From contig CP018783.1 of assembly GCA_002025645.1 (NCBI GenBank), positions 186,001-250,000 on the forward strand: a stretch of 64,000 bases of DNA. Reading direction: 5' to 3'. How positions within the stretch are numbered: position 1 is the first letter of the stretch; every line of letters starts with the position of its first letter. The notes under the pieces are model-generated. The model was not told where the DNA came from. It saw only the letters and a program-made list of their open reading frames with translations, and did not search any database. Positions 1 through 7,406 of the stretch are shown here, in pieces. A program made the translations under genes and the position numbers. This stretch comes from Curtobacterium pusillum (GTDB taxonomy: Bacteria; Actinomycetota; Actinomycetes; Actinomycetales; Microbacteriaceae).

Positions 1-20
1 GGATCCGCCCCACGCACGAC

Positions 21-55
21 GACACCCCCGCGGCCAGGACGGCCACGGGGGTGTC
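21..55 (-). terminator. Rho-independent-like terminator of the ABC transporter operon
   Basis: A 15-nt arm (21-35) and its complement (41-55) can pair around a 5-nt loop; the core is ACACCCCCG / CGGGGGTGT with GGCC / GGCC next to the loop. It lies 18 nt beyond the stop of the minus-strand substrate-binding protein gene. There is no clear T-tract, as is usual in such GC-rich genomes. Confidence 0.6.
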
Positions 56-72
56 GGACGGAGCGTGCAGCG

Positions 73-1086
73 TCAGCTGGCGTCGAGTGGCAGGCCCTCC
101 GGGTTGAGCTCGGACTGCTTCACGGCCTCGTTCGACAGGTTGTACGCCTTGAGCCACTTGGCGTAGGTGCCGTCGTCGATGAGTTCGTTGATGGCCTCCT
201 GGATCGGCTTCGCGAGCCCGTTCCCCTTCTTGGTCGTCGCCGCGATGAGCCCCTGCAGGTCGGCGCCCGCACCCGAGTACGTGCCGGCGGTCGTCGTCGC
301 CTTGGCCGTCCCCGCGTTCTGCTTGTTCTGGTACGCGATCGTCGGGTTCGGGCCGAGGTAGCCGTCGACCTTGCCGGACTGCACGGCGAGGAGCTTCGAG
401 TTCGCGTCCGGGTAGTACTTCACGGTGATGGTCTTGCCCTGCTTCTCGAGGTCGGCCTTCCACCCGAGCAGGATCTTCTCCTGGTTCGTCCCGGAGTCGG
501 TGGCGATCGTCTCGCCGGCGAGGACGGACGGGTCGCCGTCGAACTGCAGGCTGCTGCCCTCCTTCACCTGCAGGGCGAGGTTGTCCTGGCGGTAGGACGC
601 GAAGTCGTACTTCTCCTTGCGCTGCTCGGTCACCGTGACGTTGGACAGGCCGACGTCGATCGAGCCGCCGTCGATGCCGACGAACAGGTTGTCCCAGGTG
701 GCGTTCTTGACCTGGGGCTCGAGGCCGAGCTTCGCGGCGACGAGGCGGCCGATGTCGGGCTCGGAACCGGTGAGGGTCTTCTGGTCGTCCCCGGTGAAGG
801 CGAGGGGCGGGTACCCGGACGGCAGGGCGCCGATGCCGATGACGAGCTTGCCGGACTTCTTGACGTCGGCCGGGAGCTCGTCGTGGAGCTTCGAGTCCTC
901 CTGCACGGACACCTTCGTCTCGGTCGCGGCGCCGTTCGAGGCGGCTCCGATCGTGACGGTGCCGTCGTCCGAGCCGGTGCCGGCGCTGGCGTTCGCGGCG
1001 CAGCCGGCCAGGGCGACGACGACTCCGGCGGCGAGGACGAGGGCGCCGGCGCGGTTCCGCCAGCGGGAGGGGGTGATCGGGGACAT
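73..1086 (-). CDS. Amino-acid ABC transporter, substrate-binding lipoprotein
   Basis: 337 aa extracellular solute-binding protein of family 3 (SBP_bac_3), which captures polar amino acids or related compounds for the adjacent permease and ATPase. The N-terminus is a lipoprotein signal peptide: basic residues, a hydrophobic stretch about 13-27, then the lipobox LAGC with Cys29 as lipidation site. The mature domain shows the family pattern from PPLAFTG through GSEPDIGRLVAAKLG to a WDNLFVGIDGGSIDVGLSNV segment. The ATG at 1086 is preceded by GGAG on the minus strand at good spacing. It is the last gene of the permease-ATPase-SBP operon, 53 nt after the ATPase gene. The exact substrate cannot be read from the sequence. 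Confidence 0.9.
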   Translation of the reverse strand: MSPITPSRWRNRAGALVLAAGVVVALAGCAANASAGTGSDDGTVTIGAASNGAATETKVSVQEDSKLHDELPADVKKSGKLVIGIGALPSGYPPLAFTGDDQKTLTGSEPDIGRLVAAKLGLEPQVKNATWDNLFVGIDGGSIDVGLSNVTVTEQRKEKYDFASYRQDNLALQVKEGSSLQFDGDPSVLAGETIATDSGTNQEKILLGWKADLEKQGKTITVKYYPDANSKLLAVQSGKVDGYLGPNPTIAYQNKQNAGTAKATTTAGTYSGAGADLQGLIAATTKKGNGLAKPIQEAINELIDDGTYAKWLKAYNLSNEAVKQSELNPEGLPLDAS

Positions 1087-1139
1087 GGTTCTCCAGGGTT
1101 CGGATCGGGTTCTGGTGCGGGTTCTGCGGGGTGGGGAGT

Positions 1140-1912
<773 letters not shown>

Positions 1913-1913
<1 letters not shown>

Positions 1914-3049
1914 CAGATGGCCCTGTCGTTCGTGGTGGAGGTGCCAGCGGCGACCGCCCGCTCGGCGGCGGCAGCCTCGGCACGGCGATCCGCGCCTCCA
2001 GGCCGGCGACCCGCGCCGTGCCGGACCGCAGCCCGCAGTCGCTGGAACGGCGTCGGCGGCAGCGCGCGGACCGAGCCGCGTGCCGTCCAGCGCTCGACGT
2101 AGTACTGCACGACCGACACCGCGCTCGTGAGCGCCAGGTACCAGAGCGTCGCGACGACGAGCAGCGGGATGATGTCCGTCGGGTACGTGCTCGACAGGTT
2201 CTGCACGACCCCGAACAGGTCGAGCAGCGACACGTAGAACAGCAGCGACGACGCCTTGAGCAGGCCGACGATCTGGTTCACGAACGCCGGCACGATCGAG
2301 CGGAGCGCCTGCGGCAGGATCACCCGCACGAACTGGCGGCGACGGGGGAGCCCCAGGGCCTGTGCAGCCTCGTGCTGCCCGTGATCGACGGCGAGCACGC
2401 CGGCACGGACGATCTCGGAGGCGTAGGCGATCTCGCTGAGGCTCAGTCCGATGACGCCGATCGCCAGGTCGCCCAGGACGTTCGCGGTCGGGACCTCGAG
2501 CTGGGGGCCGAACGGGACGCCGATGCCGATGGTCGGGTACAGCGACCCGAGGTTGTACAGGAAGACGAGCACCAGGATGAGCGGCACCGACCGGAACAGC
2601 CACACGTAGCCCCACGCGAGGCCGGACAGCACCGGGTTGCGCGAGAGCCGGGCGATCGCCACGACGATGCCGCCGGCGAAGCTGATCACGGCGCTCAGCG
2701 CCGTCGCGACGAGGGTGAGCTGCAGGCCGGTCAGGATCGCCGGGCTGAACAGCCACTTGCCGACCGCCGGCCAGCCCCACTGCTCGTTCGTGAAGAGCGT
2801 CTCGACGAAGTTCAGGAGCACGACGAGGACGACGGCGGCGGCGATCCAGCGCAGCGGGTGGCGCAGCGGGACGACCGGCCGGTCGAGCGCGGCGCGTCCG
2901 GCGGCGTCGATGGTCGCGTCGACCGGGCTTCCATCCGGACTTCCGTTCGGACTTCCGTTCGGACTGGAGGCGCGGTGCGCGTCCGTCCCGCTCCTCGCGC
3001 CGTCGGGGCGGGTCACGGCGTCCCGCTCCGTGTCGGTGGTCTGGGTCAT
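1913..3049 (-). CDS. Amino-acid ABC transporter, permease
   Basis: 378 aa inner-membrane permease of the His/Glu/Gln/Arg/opine (HisM-type) family. A long hydrophilic N-terminal tail (about 75 residues, including SPNG-type repeats) precedes five or so membrane helices. The EAA-like cytoplasmic loop reads HGQHEAAQALGLPRRRQF, followed by ILPQALRSIVPAFVNQIVGLLK, which is diagnostic of the family. The C-terminus is also unusually long, Arg/Ala-rich and poorly conserved-looking; it carries one copy of the CTGGAGGCGCG motif in antisense (1991-2001) and the N-terminal tail carries another (2964-2974). First gene of the operon; the start ATG at 3049 lacks a good Shine-Dalgarno sequence. Confidence 0.9.
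2928..2963. repeat. Three tandem 12-bp units inside the permease gene
   Basis: Units at 2928-2939, 2940-2951 and 2952-2963. The last two are identical (CTTCCGTTCGGA); the first differs at two positions. In the minus-strand gene they encode a Ser-Pro-Asn/Asp-Gly repeat in the cytoplasmic N-terminal tail. Being in frame, copy-number change would not disrupt the gene. Confidence 0.85.
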
Positions 3050-3126
3050 GTCGCGACCGTAGGAGGTGCGCGGGGATGCGACAACGCGGGGTGCAACACA
3101 TCGGCACGGGACGGAACGCGGCGTCA

Positions 3127-3139
3127 CACACCGGGTGTG
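3127..3139. promoter_or_regulatory. Small palindrome between divergent genes
   Basis: CACACC and GGTGTG flank a single central G in the 132-nt gap between the transporter operon (minus) and the DUF4287 gene (plus). It lies about 30 nt upstream of the TATCGT -10-like hexamer (3169-3174) of the plus-strand gene. It could be an operator, but there is only one copy and no named family motif. Confidence 0.3.
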
Positions 3140-3181
3140 CATGACGCTCTGTGACGCGATGCGGCGGCTATCGTGACCGGC

Positions 3182-3433
3182 ATGACCGCACATCGAGTGA
3201 CCGCACCGGAGCCCCCGGCCGACGGCACCAAGCCCAAGGGGCCGGCGTCCTACTTCCCGAGCATCGAGAAGACGTACGGCCGCCCGGTCCAGGAGTGGCT
3301 CGACCTCGTCGCGGACCGCCTGGACGACCACAGGCACATGGAGGTCGTCGCCTGGCTCAAGGACGAGCACGGTCTGGGCCACGGGCACGCGAACGCGCTG
3401 GTCGCCCACGTTCGGAACGCGCTCGCGGGCTGA
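3182..3433 (+). CDS. DUF4287 domain protein
   Basis: 83 aa small cytoplasmic protein of unknown function. Almost the whole length is a DUF4287 domain: YFPSIEKTYGRPVQEWLDLV, then HMEVVAWLKDEHGLGHGHANALVAH, both closely matching the family consensus. The ATG at 3182 was chosen because a TATCGT -10-like hexamer ends 7 nt before it, consistent with a leaderless transcript; an in-frame GTG at 3173 would add three residues. It stands alone between the transporter operon and the toxin-antitoxin pair, with no operon link to either. Confidence 0.8.
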   Translation: MTAHRVTAPEPPADGTKPKGPASYFPSIEKTYGRPVQEWLDLVADRLDDHRHMEVVAWLKDEHGLGHGHANALVAHVRNALAG

Positions 3434-3455
3434 TCAGCTGTCGAGGCAGCGGAAG

Positions 3456-3506
3456 TGGTTGACGTGGTTGTCGTTCGTGCGGCAGAATTGGTTGACACGG
3501 TTGACG
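3456..3506 (+). promoter_or_regulatory. Four 9-bp repeats upstream of the RES toxin-antitoxin operon
   Basis: Consensus TGGTTGACG. Copies lie at 3456-3464 and 3465-3473 (head to tail) and at 3489-3497 and 3498-3506 (head to tail); the two pairs are exactly 33 nt apart, about three helical turns. The third copy overlaps a perfect -35-like TTGACA (3492-3497). Position and arrangement suggest an operator for autorepression by the antitoxin encoded 30 nt downstream. Confidence 0.65.
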
Positions 3507-3535
3507 CCGTGCACCCGATCAGCAGGAGGCCCAGG

Positions 3536-4084
3536 ATGGCGACGACGGCACGGGCACACACTTGTCCCGGGCGACCGACCGACCGGGTCGAAGCGCTCCT
3601 GACGGCACTCCGCAGCCGACTCGCACTCGACCGGGTCGACGGGGCGCTCGACTCCGGTGCCGACATCGAGGTCCTCGCCGACCGCATGGTGGCGGCGCTG
3701 CCGTCCGGCAAGCACGAGGCCGACGCGCTCCTCGGACCGTTCTACGACACCCCGACCCTGGCTGCCTGGCGCGGCGTGACACGGCAGGCGCTCAGCAAGG
3801 CGACGGCGAAACGGGACCTCATCGGCCTGAAGATCGGCGACGGCAGCCTGGTGTTCCCCTCGTTCCAGTTCGGCGTGACCGGGACGCCCCTGCCGAACCT
3901 GCGGCAGGTGCTCGCGCTCATCGACCCGGACCGGATCGACCCGTGGGGCAGCGCGCTCTGGCTGAACACCCCGTCCGACACGTTCGGCGGCACCACCGCT
4001 GCCGAGGCGCTCCGCGACGGCCGTGACGAGCAAGTCCTCGCGGCGGCGCGTCGGGCGGCGCACGCCTGGGCAGCGGACGCGTGA
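3536..4084 (+). CDS. Antitoxin of a RES/Xre-type toxin-antitoxin pair
   Basis: 182 aa predicted antitoxin. The middle region (about 90-130) looks like a helix-turn-helix: a helical YDTPTLAAWRGVTRQALSKA segment followed by a wing-like LIGLKIGDGSLVFPSFQF. The C-terminal part (about 140-182), with WLNTPSDTFGGTTAAEALRDG, resembles the toxin-binding domain (DUF2384/MbcA-ParS type) of antitoxins that pair with RES toxins. The ATG at 3536 has a perfect AGGAGG (3524-3529) six bases upstream, which decides against the longer frame beginning at 3455. It overlaps the toxin gene by 4 nt (GTGA), the normal antitoxin-first order. The DNA-binding part probably recognises the 9-bp repeats upstream (inference). 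Confidence 0.75.
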   Translation: MATTARAHTCPGRPTDRVEALLTALRSRLALDRVDGALDSGADIEVLADRMVAALPSGKHEADALLGPFYDTPTLAAWRGVTRQALSKATAKRDLIGLKIGDGSLVFPSFQFGVTGTPLPNLRQVLALIDPDRIDPWGSALWLNTPSDTFGGTTAAEALRDGRDEQVLAAARRAAHAWAADA

Positions 4085-4749
4085 CGCCGAGCCGGAACGA
4101 GGTCGCCCAGCGTCCGCCGCGCGACGACCTCGACCTCGCCGCGTTCCCGACCGAGGAGTCGCGGGGCACGACCTTCTACCGAGCGAAGCGGCACGACCGC
4201 GGCGCCTGGTGGTTCGCGAGCACCGAGCCCGACGCCGACGGGGTGGACGGCGGCCGGTTCGACCTCGCCGTGCCACGGGGCACCTGCTACTGGGCGGACT
4301 CCGTCGAGGTCGCCGTGCGGGAACGCCTGGCGCACCACGTCCTGCACACGAACACCGTCTTCGCACCCCGGGCGCGGGAGATGGTCGTGGTGGCGGCCCG
4401 AGCATCGCGCGGGCGGGCCTTCGCCGACGTCACGCACCCCGGTGCCGTCCGGTTCGGTGTGGGGGCCGAGCTGCAGACCATGGGCGACTACCGCGTGCCA
4501 CAGGCGTGGGCGAGGGCGTTCGACGCCGCTGGGTTCGCCGGTGTCCGGTACAGCACCCGGTTCACGAGTGCGGCCCCGGCGAACGCGTGGGCGGTGTTCG
4601 GCGCGGCCGGCATCCCGAAGCGACCACGACCGGAGCGTGTGCACCGCGACGGTGTGACCGCCTGCCGCGAATCGGGCATCCGGGTGCTGGACGACGGGTC
4701 GGACGCCGGTCCCGAGCGCTTCACGTTCGCCGAGCCGCCCGGGTCCTGA
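4081..4749 (+). CDS. RES-domain toxin (NAD-degrading family)
   Basis: 222 aa protein with a RES domain, the family of Mycobacterium MbcT and Pseudomonas/Photorhabdus Res toxins, which degrade NAD+ and halt growth unless bound by the antitoxin. Visible family features are the FYRAK segment with the conserved Arg near residue 35, GRFDL followed by GTCYWADS with the conserved Tyr, and the downstream Glu in EVAVRERL; the C-terminal half contains the FAGVRYSTRF segment that gives an R-S in many members. It begins with a GTG inside the antitoxin stop (GTGA overlap), implying translational coupling and strict co-production. The N-terminal 25 residues are an extension. Toxicity is inferred from the family. 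Confidence 0.8.
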   Translation: MTPSRNEVAQRPPRDDLDLAAFPTEESRGTTFYRAKRHDRGAWWFASTEPDADGVDGGRFDLAVPRGTCYWADSVEVAVRERLAHHVLHTNTVFAPRAREMVVVAARASRGRAFADVTHPGAVRFGVGAELQTMGDYRVPQAWARAFDAAGFAGVRYSTRFTSAAPANAWAVFGAAGIPKRPRPERVHRDGVTACRESGIRVLDDGSDAGPERFTFAEPPGS

Positions 4750-4783
4750 CGCGCTTGTCGGTGGTCGTGCCTAGCGTGACGGC

Positions 4784-5755
4784 GTGGCCGAACCCGTCGA
4801 CGCGTGGTGGCGCCGCCGACAGTGGTCGCGCGGCGTCCCGGTGCCGTACGCCGTGGGGGAGTTCCGTGCCGAGTGGGCCTCGTACCCGGTGCTCGTCCGG
4901 CAGTACCACCCGGACTGGAACCACGGCCTCGTCCTGAGCCAGGTGCCACCGGCGGCAGAGGTCCTGCTGACGTGGGAGTGCGACGTCGGGCACGTGTTCG
5001 TCGCGACCCCGGCCGAGCAGCGCTCCCGTCCGGGTCGTGAACGGCGGCGGTCCGTCTGGTGCCCCGAGTGCGCCGTCCAGGCCCAGCCGCAGCGGTGGCC
5101 CGTCCTGCCGTCCGACTGGCCGACCGCGGTGCCCGTGCCGCAGCGGGTCGTGCGGGTGACCGGTCGACAGACCCTGCCCGCCGCACCGGCACGGGGGACC
5201 CCGGCCGGCGCGGTCGCCTCGACGCAGACCCGTGCGCGGCGTCCGGAGCCCGGTGCTGCCCGGCGGCCCCGACCCGCGGCGGTCCCGCGGTCGATCTGCC
5301 CGAAGACCCCGCAGCTGCCCTCGGGGGAGTCGTTCACGAGCGTGTGCGCCCCGGCGACGGCCTCCGCGGTCGAGGCGGAGCTCCGGGCCGCCCTCGCCGA
5401 ACGGTTCGCCTTCACGTTCGACCACTCGGCGATCCGCCTCGACCGGCCGTTCTTCGACCACGTCGAGGTCTGGCCGGACATCATCCTGCCGGAGCTCCGC
5501 GTGGCGATCGAGTACGACTCGACCGGGCGGCACGGGCTCGAGCACGTCGGACCCCGGCAGGAGACCGACCGGCGTAAGGACCGCGCGGTGCGGGGCGTCG
5601 GGTGGGAGGTCGTCCGCATCAGGACGGGTCGGCTGCAGGCGCTCGGCCCGTACGACCTCGAGGTCTCGGGCATCTCCGGCCGGACCGTCGCCCGGCTGGC
5701 GGACACGCTGCGGGAGATCCGCGGCGCGCTGTTCGTCGACGCCTACGCCCGCTGA
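4784..5755 (+). CDS. Zinc-ribbon protein with a C-terminal PD-(D/E)XK nuclease-like domain
   Basis: 323 aa, apparently two modules. Residues about 1-105 contain a treble-clef/zinc-ribbon pattern, WECDVGHVF followed by VWCPEC, like the 'probable zinc-ribbon' domains of phage and nuclease proteins. A low-complexity Ala/Arg/Pro linker follows (about 120-185). The C-terminal part (about 195-323) has the core of a restriction-endonuclease fold: WPDIILPELRVAIEYDSTG, where the Asp and the Glu of IEYD would be metal ligands, then an Arg/Lys-rich helix and GWEVVRIRTG, as in DUF559/VSR-like nucleases. The GTG start follows a TAGCGT hexamer by 6 nt (leaderless pattern). Function unknown; a DNA-cleaving role is inference from fold. 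Confidence 0.6.
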   Translation: MAEPVDAWWRRRQWSRGVPVPYAVGEFRAEWASYPVLVRQYHPDWNHGLVLSQVPPAAEVLLTWECDVGHVFVATPAEQRSRPGRERRRSVWCPECAVQAQPQRWPVLPSDWPTAVPVPQRVVRVTGRQTLPAAPARGTPAGAVASTQTRARRPEPGAARRPRPAAVPRSICPKTPQLPSGESFTSVCAPATASAVEAELRAALAERFAFTFDHSAIRLDRPFFDHVEVWPDIILPELRVAIEYDSTGRHGLEHVGPRQETDRRKDRAVRGVGWEVVRIRTGRLQALGPYDLEVSGISGRTVARLADTLREIRGALFVDAYAR

Positions 5756-5829
5756 CTGGGCGAGTCTCGGGCCCAGCGACAGTCCTCGGGGACCGGGGCA
5801 CGAGAACTGTCGCCCAGTGTGAGACTCGG
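5756..5829. repeat. Nested palindromic repeat, copy 1 (GAGACTCGG family)
   Basis: Outer arms CGAGTCTC (5761-5768) and GAGACTCG (5821-5828) enclose inner arms GCGACAGTCCTCG and CGAGAACTGTCGC (one mismatch). It fills the gap between the convergent zinc-ribbon nuclease and GIY-YIG genes, so it may also end both transcripts. Related copies occur near 22.3 kb and 49.4 kb. Confidence 0.75.
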
Positions 5830-5845
5830 CGCGGCGGCGCTCCCG

Positions 5846-6418
5846 TCAGCCGCGCAGCGCGAGTGCCTCGCTCCTCCACCGGGCGTGCAGCTCCCACGGG
5901 TCGCTGACGCCCGCGGCCACGGTGGCGACGTGCTCGAGCAGCTCCGGCGTCACCCGGAACCACTCCGTTCCCGGGTAGCGCGTCGCGGCGAACTGCGCGT
6001 GCCGCCGGCGCTCGAGGGTCCGGTCGCCTCGCTCGAACCCGAGCAGGTCCTGGTGCGGGATCGCCGCGAGCCGCTGCCGCGGGTTCGTCGTCGTCCCGAT
6101 CTTGATCCGGTCGCCGAAGTCGTCGCGCATCCGCAGGTAGTAGACGACGTCGACCCGCGGGGGAGCGAGGTCGCCGTCGGGCACGTCGCCCCACCGCCAC
6201 TCGCACGTCGCGCACACGGCGCCGGACGGGAAACGCACGCCGATCCGCGAGCCGCACACCGGGCACGGGCCGGGCAGCGCGTCCTCGACGCCGACGTGCT
6301 CGGCGGCGGCGTCGACCACGAGCGCGACGTGCCCCGCGCACAGCGGCACCGCGGGCACCGTGGACCCGAGAATCGCACCGGCGTCGCAACCGGGCGCGCA
6401 GCACGAGAGGGCGACCAT
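5846..6418 (-). CDS. GIY-YIG nuclease-family protein with cysteine-rich N-terminus
   Basis: 190 aa. The C-terminal half has the T5orf172-type GIY-YIG core: VYYLRM (first motif), then DRIKIGTTTNPRQRLAAI (the KIG motif and following Arg), and further on an Arg/His-rich helix and GTEWFRV. The N-terminal half has cysteine pairs (CCAPGC, CAGH, CPVCG, CATC), probably zinc fingers that could bind nucleic acid. The ATG at 6418 was chosen over a GTG at 6442 because a TAGCGT hexamer ends exactly 7 nt before it on the minus strand. Stand-alone gene, convergent with the preceding nuclease-like gene. Substrate unknown. Confidence 0.65.
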   Translation of the reverse strand: MVALSCCAPGCDAGAILGSTVPAVPLCAGHVALVVDAAAEHVGVEDALPGPCPVCGSRIGVRFPSGAVCATCEWRWGDVPDGDLAPPRVDVVYYLRMRDDFGDRIKIGTTTNPRQRLAAIPHQDLLGFERGDRTLERRRHAQFAATRYPGTEWFRVTPELLEHVATVAAGVSDPWELHARWRSEALALRG

Positions 6419-6484
6419 GCCGGGAACGCTAGCCCGACCCACCGACGCGCGCCGCGCCTCCAGGCCGAACGGACGGACGCCCGC

Positions 6485-7330
6485 CTACTCGGTGAAGATG
6501 ACCCCGATCGGTTCGCGCTTCTCCTCCTGGAACCGGTCCTCGGCGCGGCCGAGTGCCCAGTAGGCGGACAGCGACATCTCGGACTTCTCCAGCCCCCAGT
6601 CGTCCTGCAGCAGCCGACGGATCGCCTTCATCGCGGTCCGCTCGCCGTGCGCGAAGACCTGCACCGGCCGGGAGGCACGCTCCAGCGAGCGGGCCGCGTC
6701 CAGCAGGAGCGTGCCCGGCTCGGCGCCGGTGGCGTCGCGGTGCAGCCACCGCAGGTCGACCCCGGTCGGGTGCGCGATGGTCTGCTCGTCGGCGGGGCCG
6801 GCCACCTCGACCATGGCGACGCCCGTGGCGGACTCGGGCATGGACTCCAGGGCGGCGGAGATCGCGGGCAGCGCGCTGTCGTCGCCGAGCAGGACGTGGG
6901 TGACTGCCGGGTCGGTGGACGGTGCGTAGCCGCCGCCCGGGCCGGAGAGGGCGAGCAGGTCACCGGGCTGCGCGGCCGCAGCCCAGGGACCGGCGAGTCC
7001 GTCGTCGCCGTGCACCACGAAGTCGACGGCGATGGTCTTCGCGTCGTGGTCGACGGCACGGACCGTGTAGGTGCGGCGGGCGGGGCGGTCCTGCTTCGGC
7101 AGGGTCTCGCGGAGTTCCTCGAGGTCGTACGGCGGCGTCAAGCCGAGCGACGGCTTGGCGAGCAGGAGCTTCACGTACTTGTCCGTGGCGTCGAGGCGCT
7201 CCGGGTCGGCGGTGCCGATGAAGTCGTCGAAGGCCGGGCCGCCGAGGTGCACCCGGACCATGTGCGGTGAGAGGCGCTCGGTGTGGTCGACGACGAAGAC
7301 GTGCTGGGGGCGTTTGGGCTTGGAACTCAC
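6485..7330 (-). CDS. Siderophore-interacting protein (FAD/NAD(P)H ferric-siderophore reductase)
   Basis: 281 aa cytoplasmic reductase of the SIP/ViuB family, which releases iron by reducing Fe(III)-siderophores. The FAD-binding region shows RRTYTVRAVD and GDLLALSGPGGGY; residues DFVVHGDDGLAGPWAAAAQPG match the family's flavin-binding stretch closely, and the C-terminal half is the SIP NAD(P)H domain ending in a YWALGRAEDRFQEEK segment. GTG start at 7330, with GAGGAA about 10 nt upstream. It is divergent from the haem oxygenase gene and shares with it a 75-nt gap containing a DtxR/IdeR box, so both are probably induced when iron is scarce. Confidence 0.88.
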   Translation of the reverse strand: MSSKPKRPQHVFVVDHTERLSPHMVRVHLGGPAFDDFIGTADPERLDATDKYVKLLLAKPSLGLTPPYDLEELRETLPKQDRPARRTYTVRAVDHDAKTIAVDFVVHGDDGLAGPWAAAAQPGDLLALSGPGGGYAPSTDPAVTHVLLGDDSALPAISAALESMPESATGVAMVEVAGPADEQTIAHPTGVDLRWLHRDATGAEPGTLLLDAARSLERASRPVQVFAHGERTAMKAIRRLLQDDWGLEKSEMSLSAYWALGRAEDRFQEEKREPIGVIFTE

Positions 7331-7371
7331 GGGACCAGGTTCCTCTTTCCGGCTTGGCGTTCGGTTCTTGC

Positions 7372-7399
7372 TTGACCTTCGTGGAACTAAGGTTAGCCT
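7372..7399 (+). promoter_or_regulatory. Promoter of the haem oxygenase operon
   Basis: -35 TTGACC (7372-7377), 16-nt spacer, -10 TAGCCT (7394-7399). The predicted start site falls on the A of the ATG at 7406, so the mRNA would be leaderless; no Shine-Dalgarno sequence precedes the gene. Confidence 0.65.
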
Positions 7400-7406
7400 T
7401 ACCTCA
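7388..7406. promoter_or_regulatory. DtxR/IdeR iron box
   Basis: TAAGGTTAGCCTTACCTCA closely matches the 19-bp consensus TTAGGTTAGSCTWACCTAA (all central positions fit). It covers the -10 element and reaches the first base of the haem oxygenase start codon, so iron-loaded repressor would block polymerase directly. The divergent siderophore-reductase gene starts 58 nt away and may be controlled as well. Confidence 0.8.

Noticed and set aside
3492-3520. Standard -35/-10 promoter for the toxin-antitoxin operon
   Set aside because: TTGACA is perfect but no acceptable -10 lies 16-18 nt downstream; promoter position left open.
3455-3535. 27-codon N-terminal extension of the antitoxin
   Set aside because: Encoded by the repeat operator itself; a perfect Shine-Dalgarno sequence serves the ATG at 3536.
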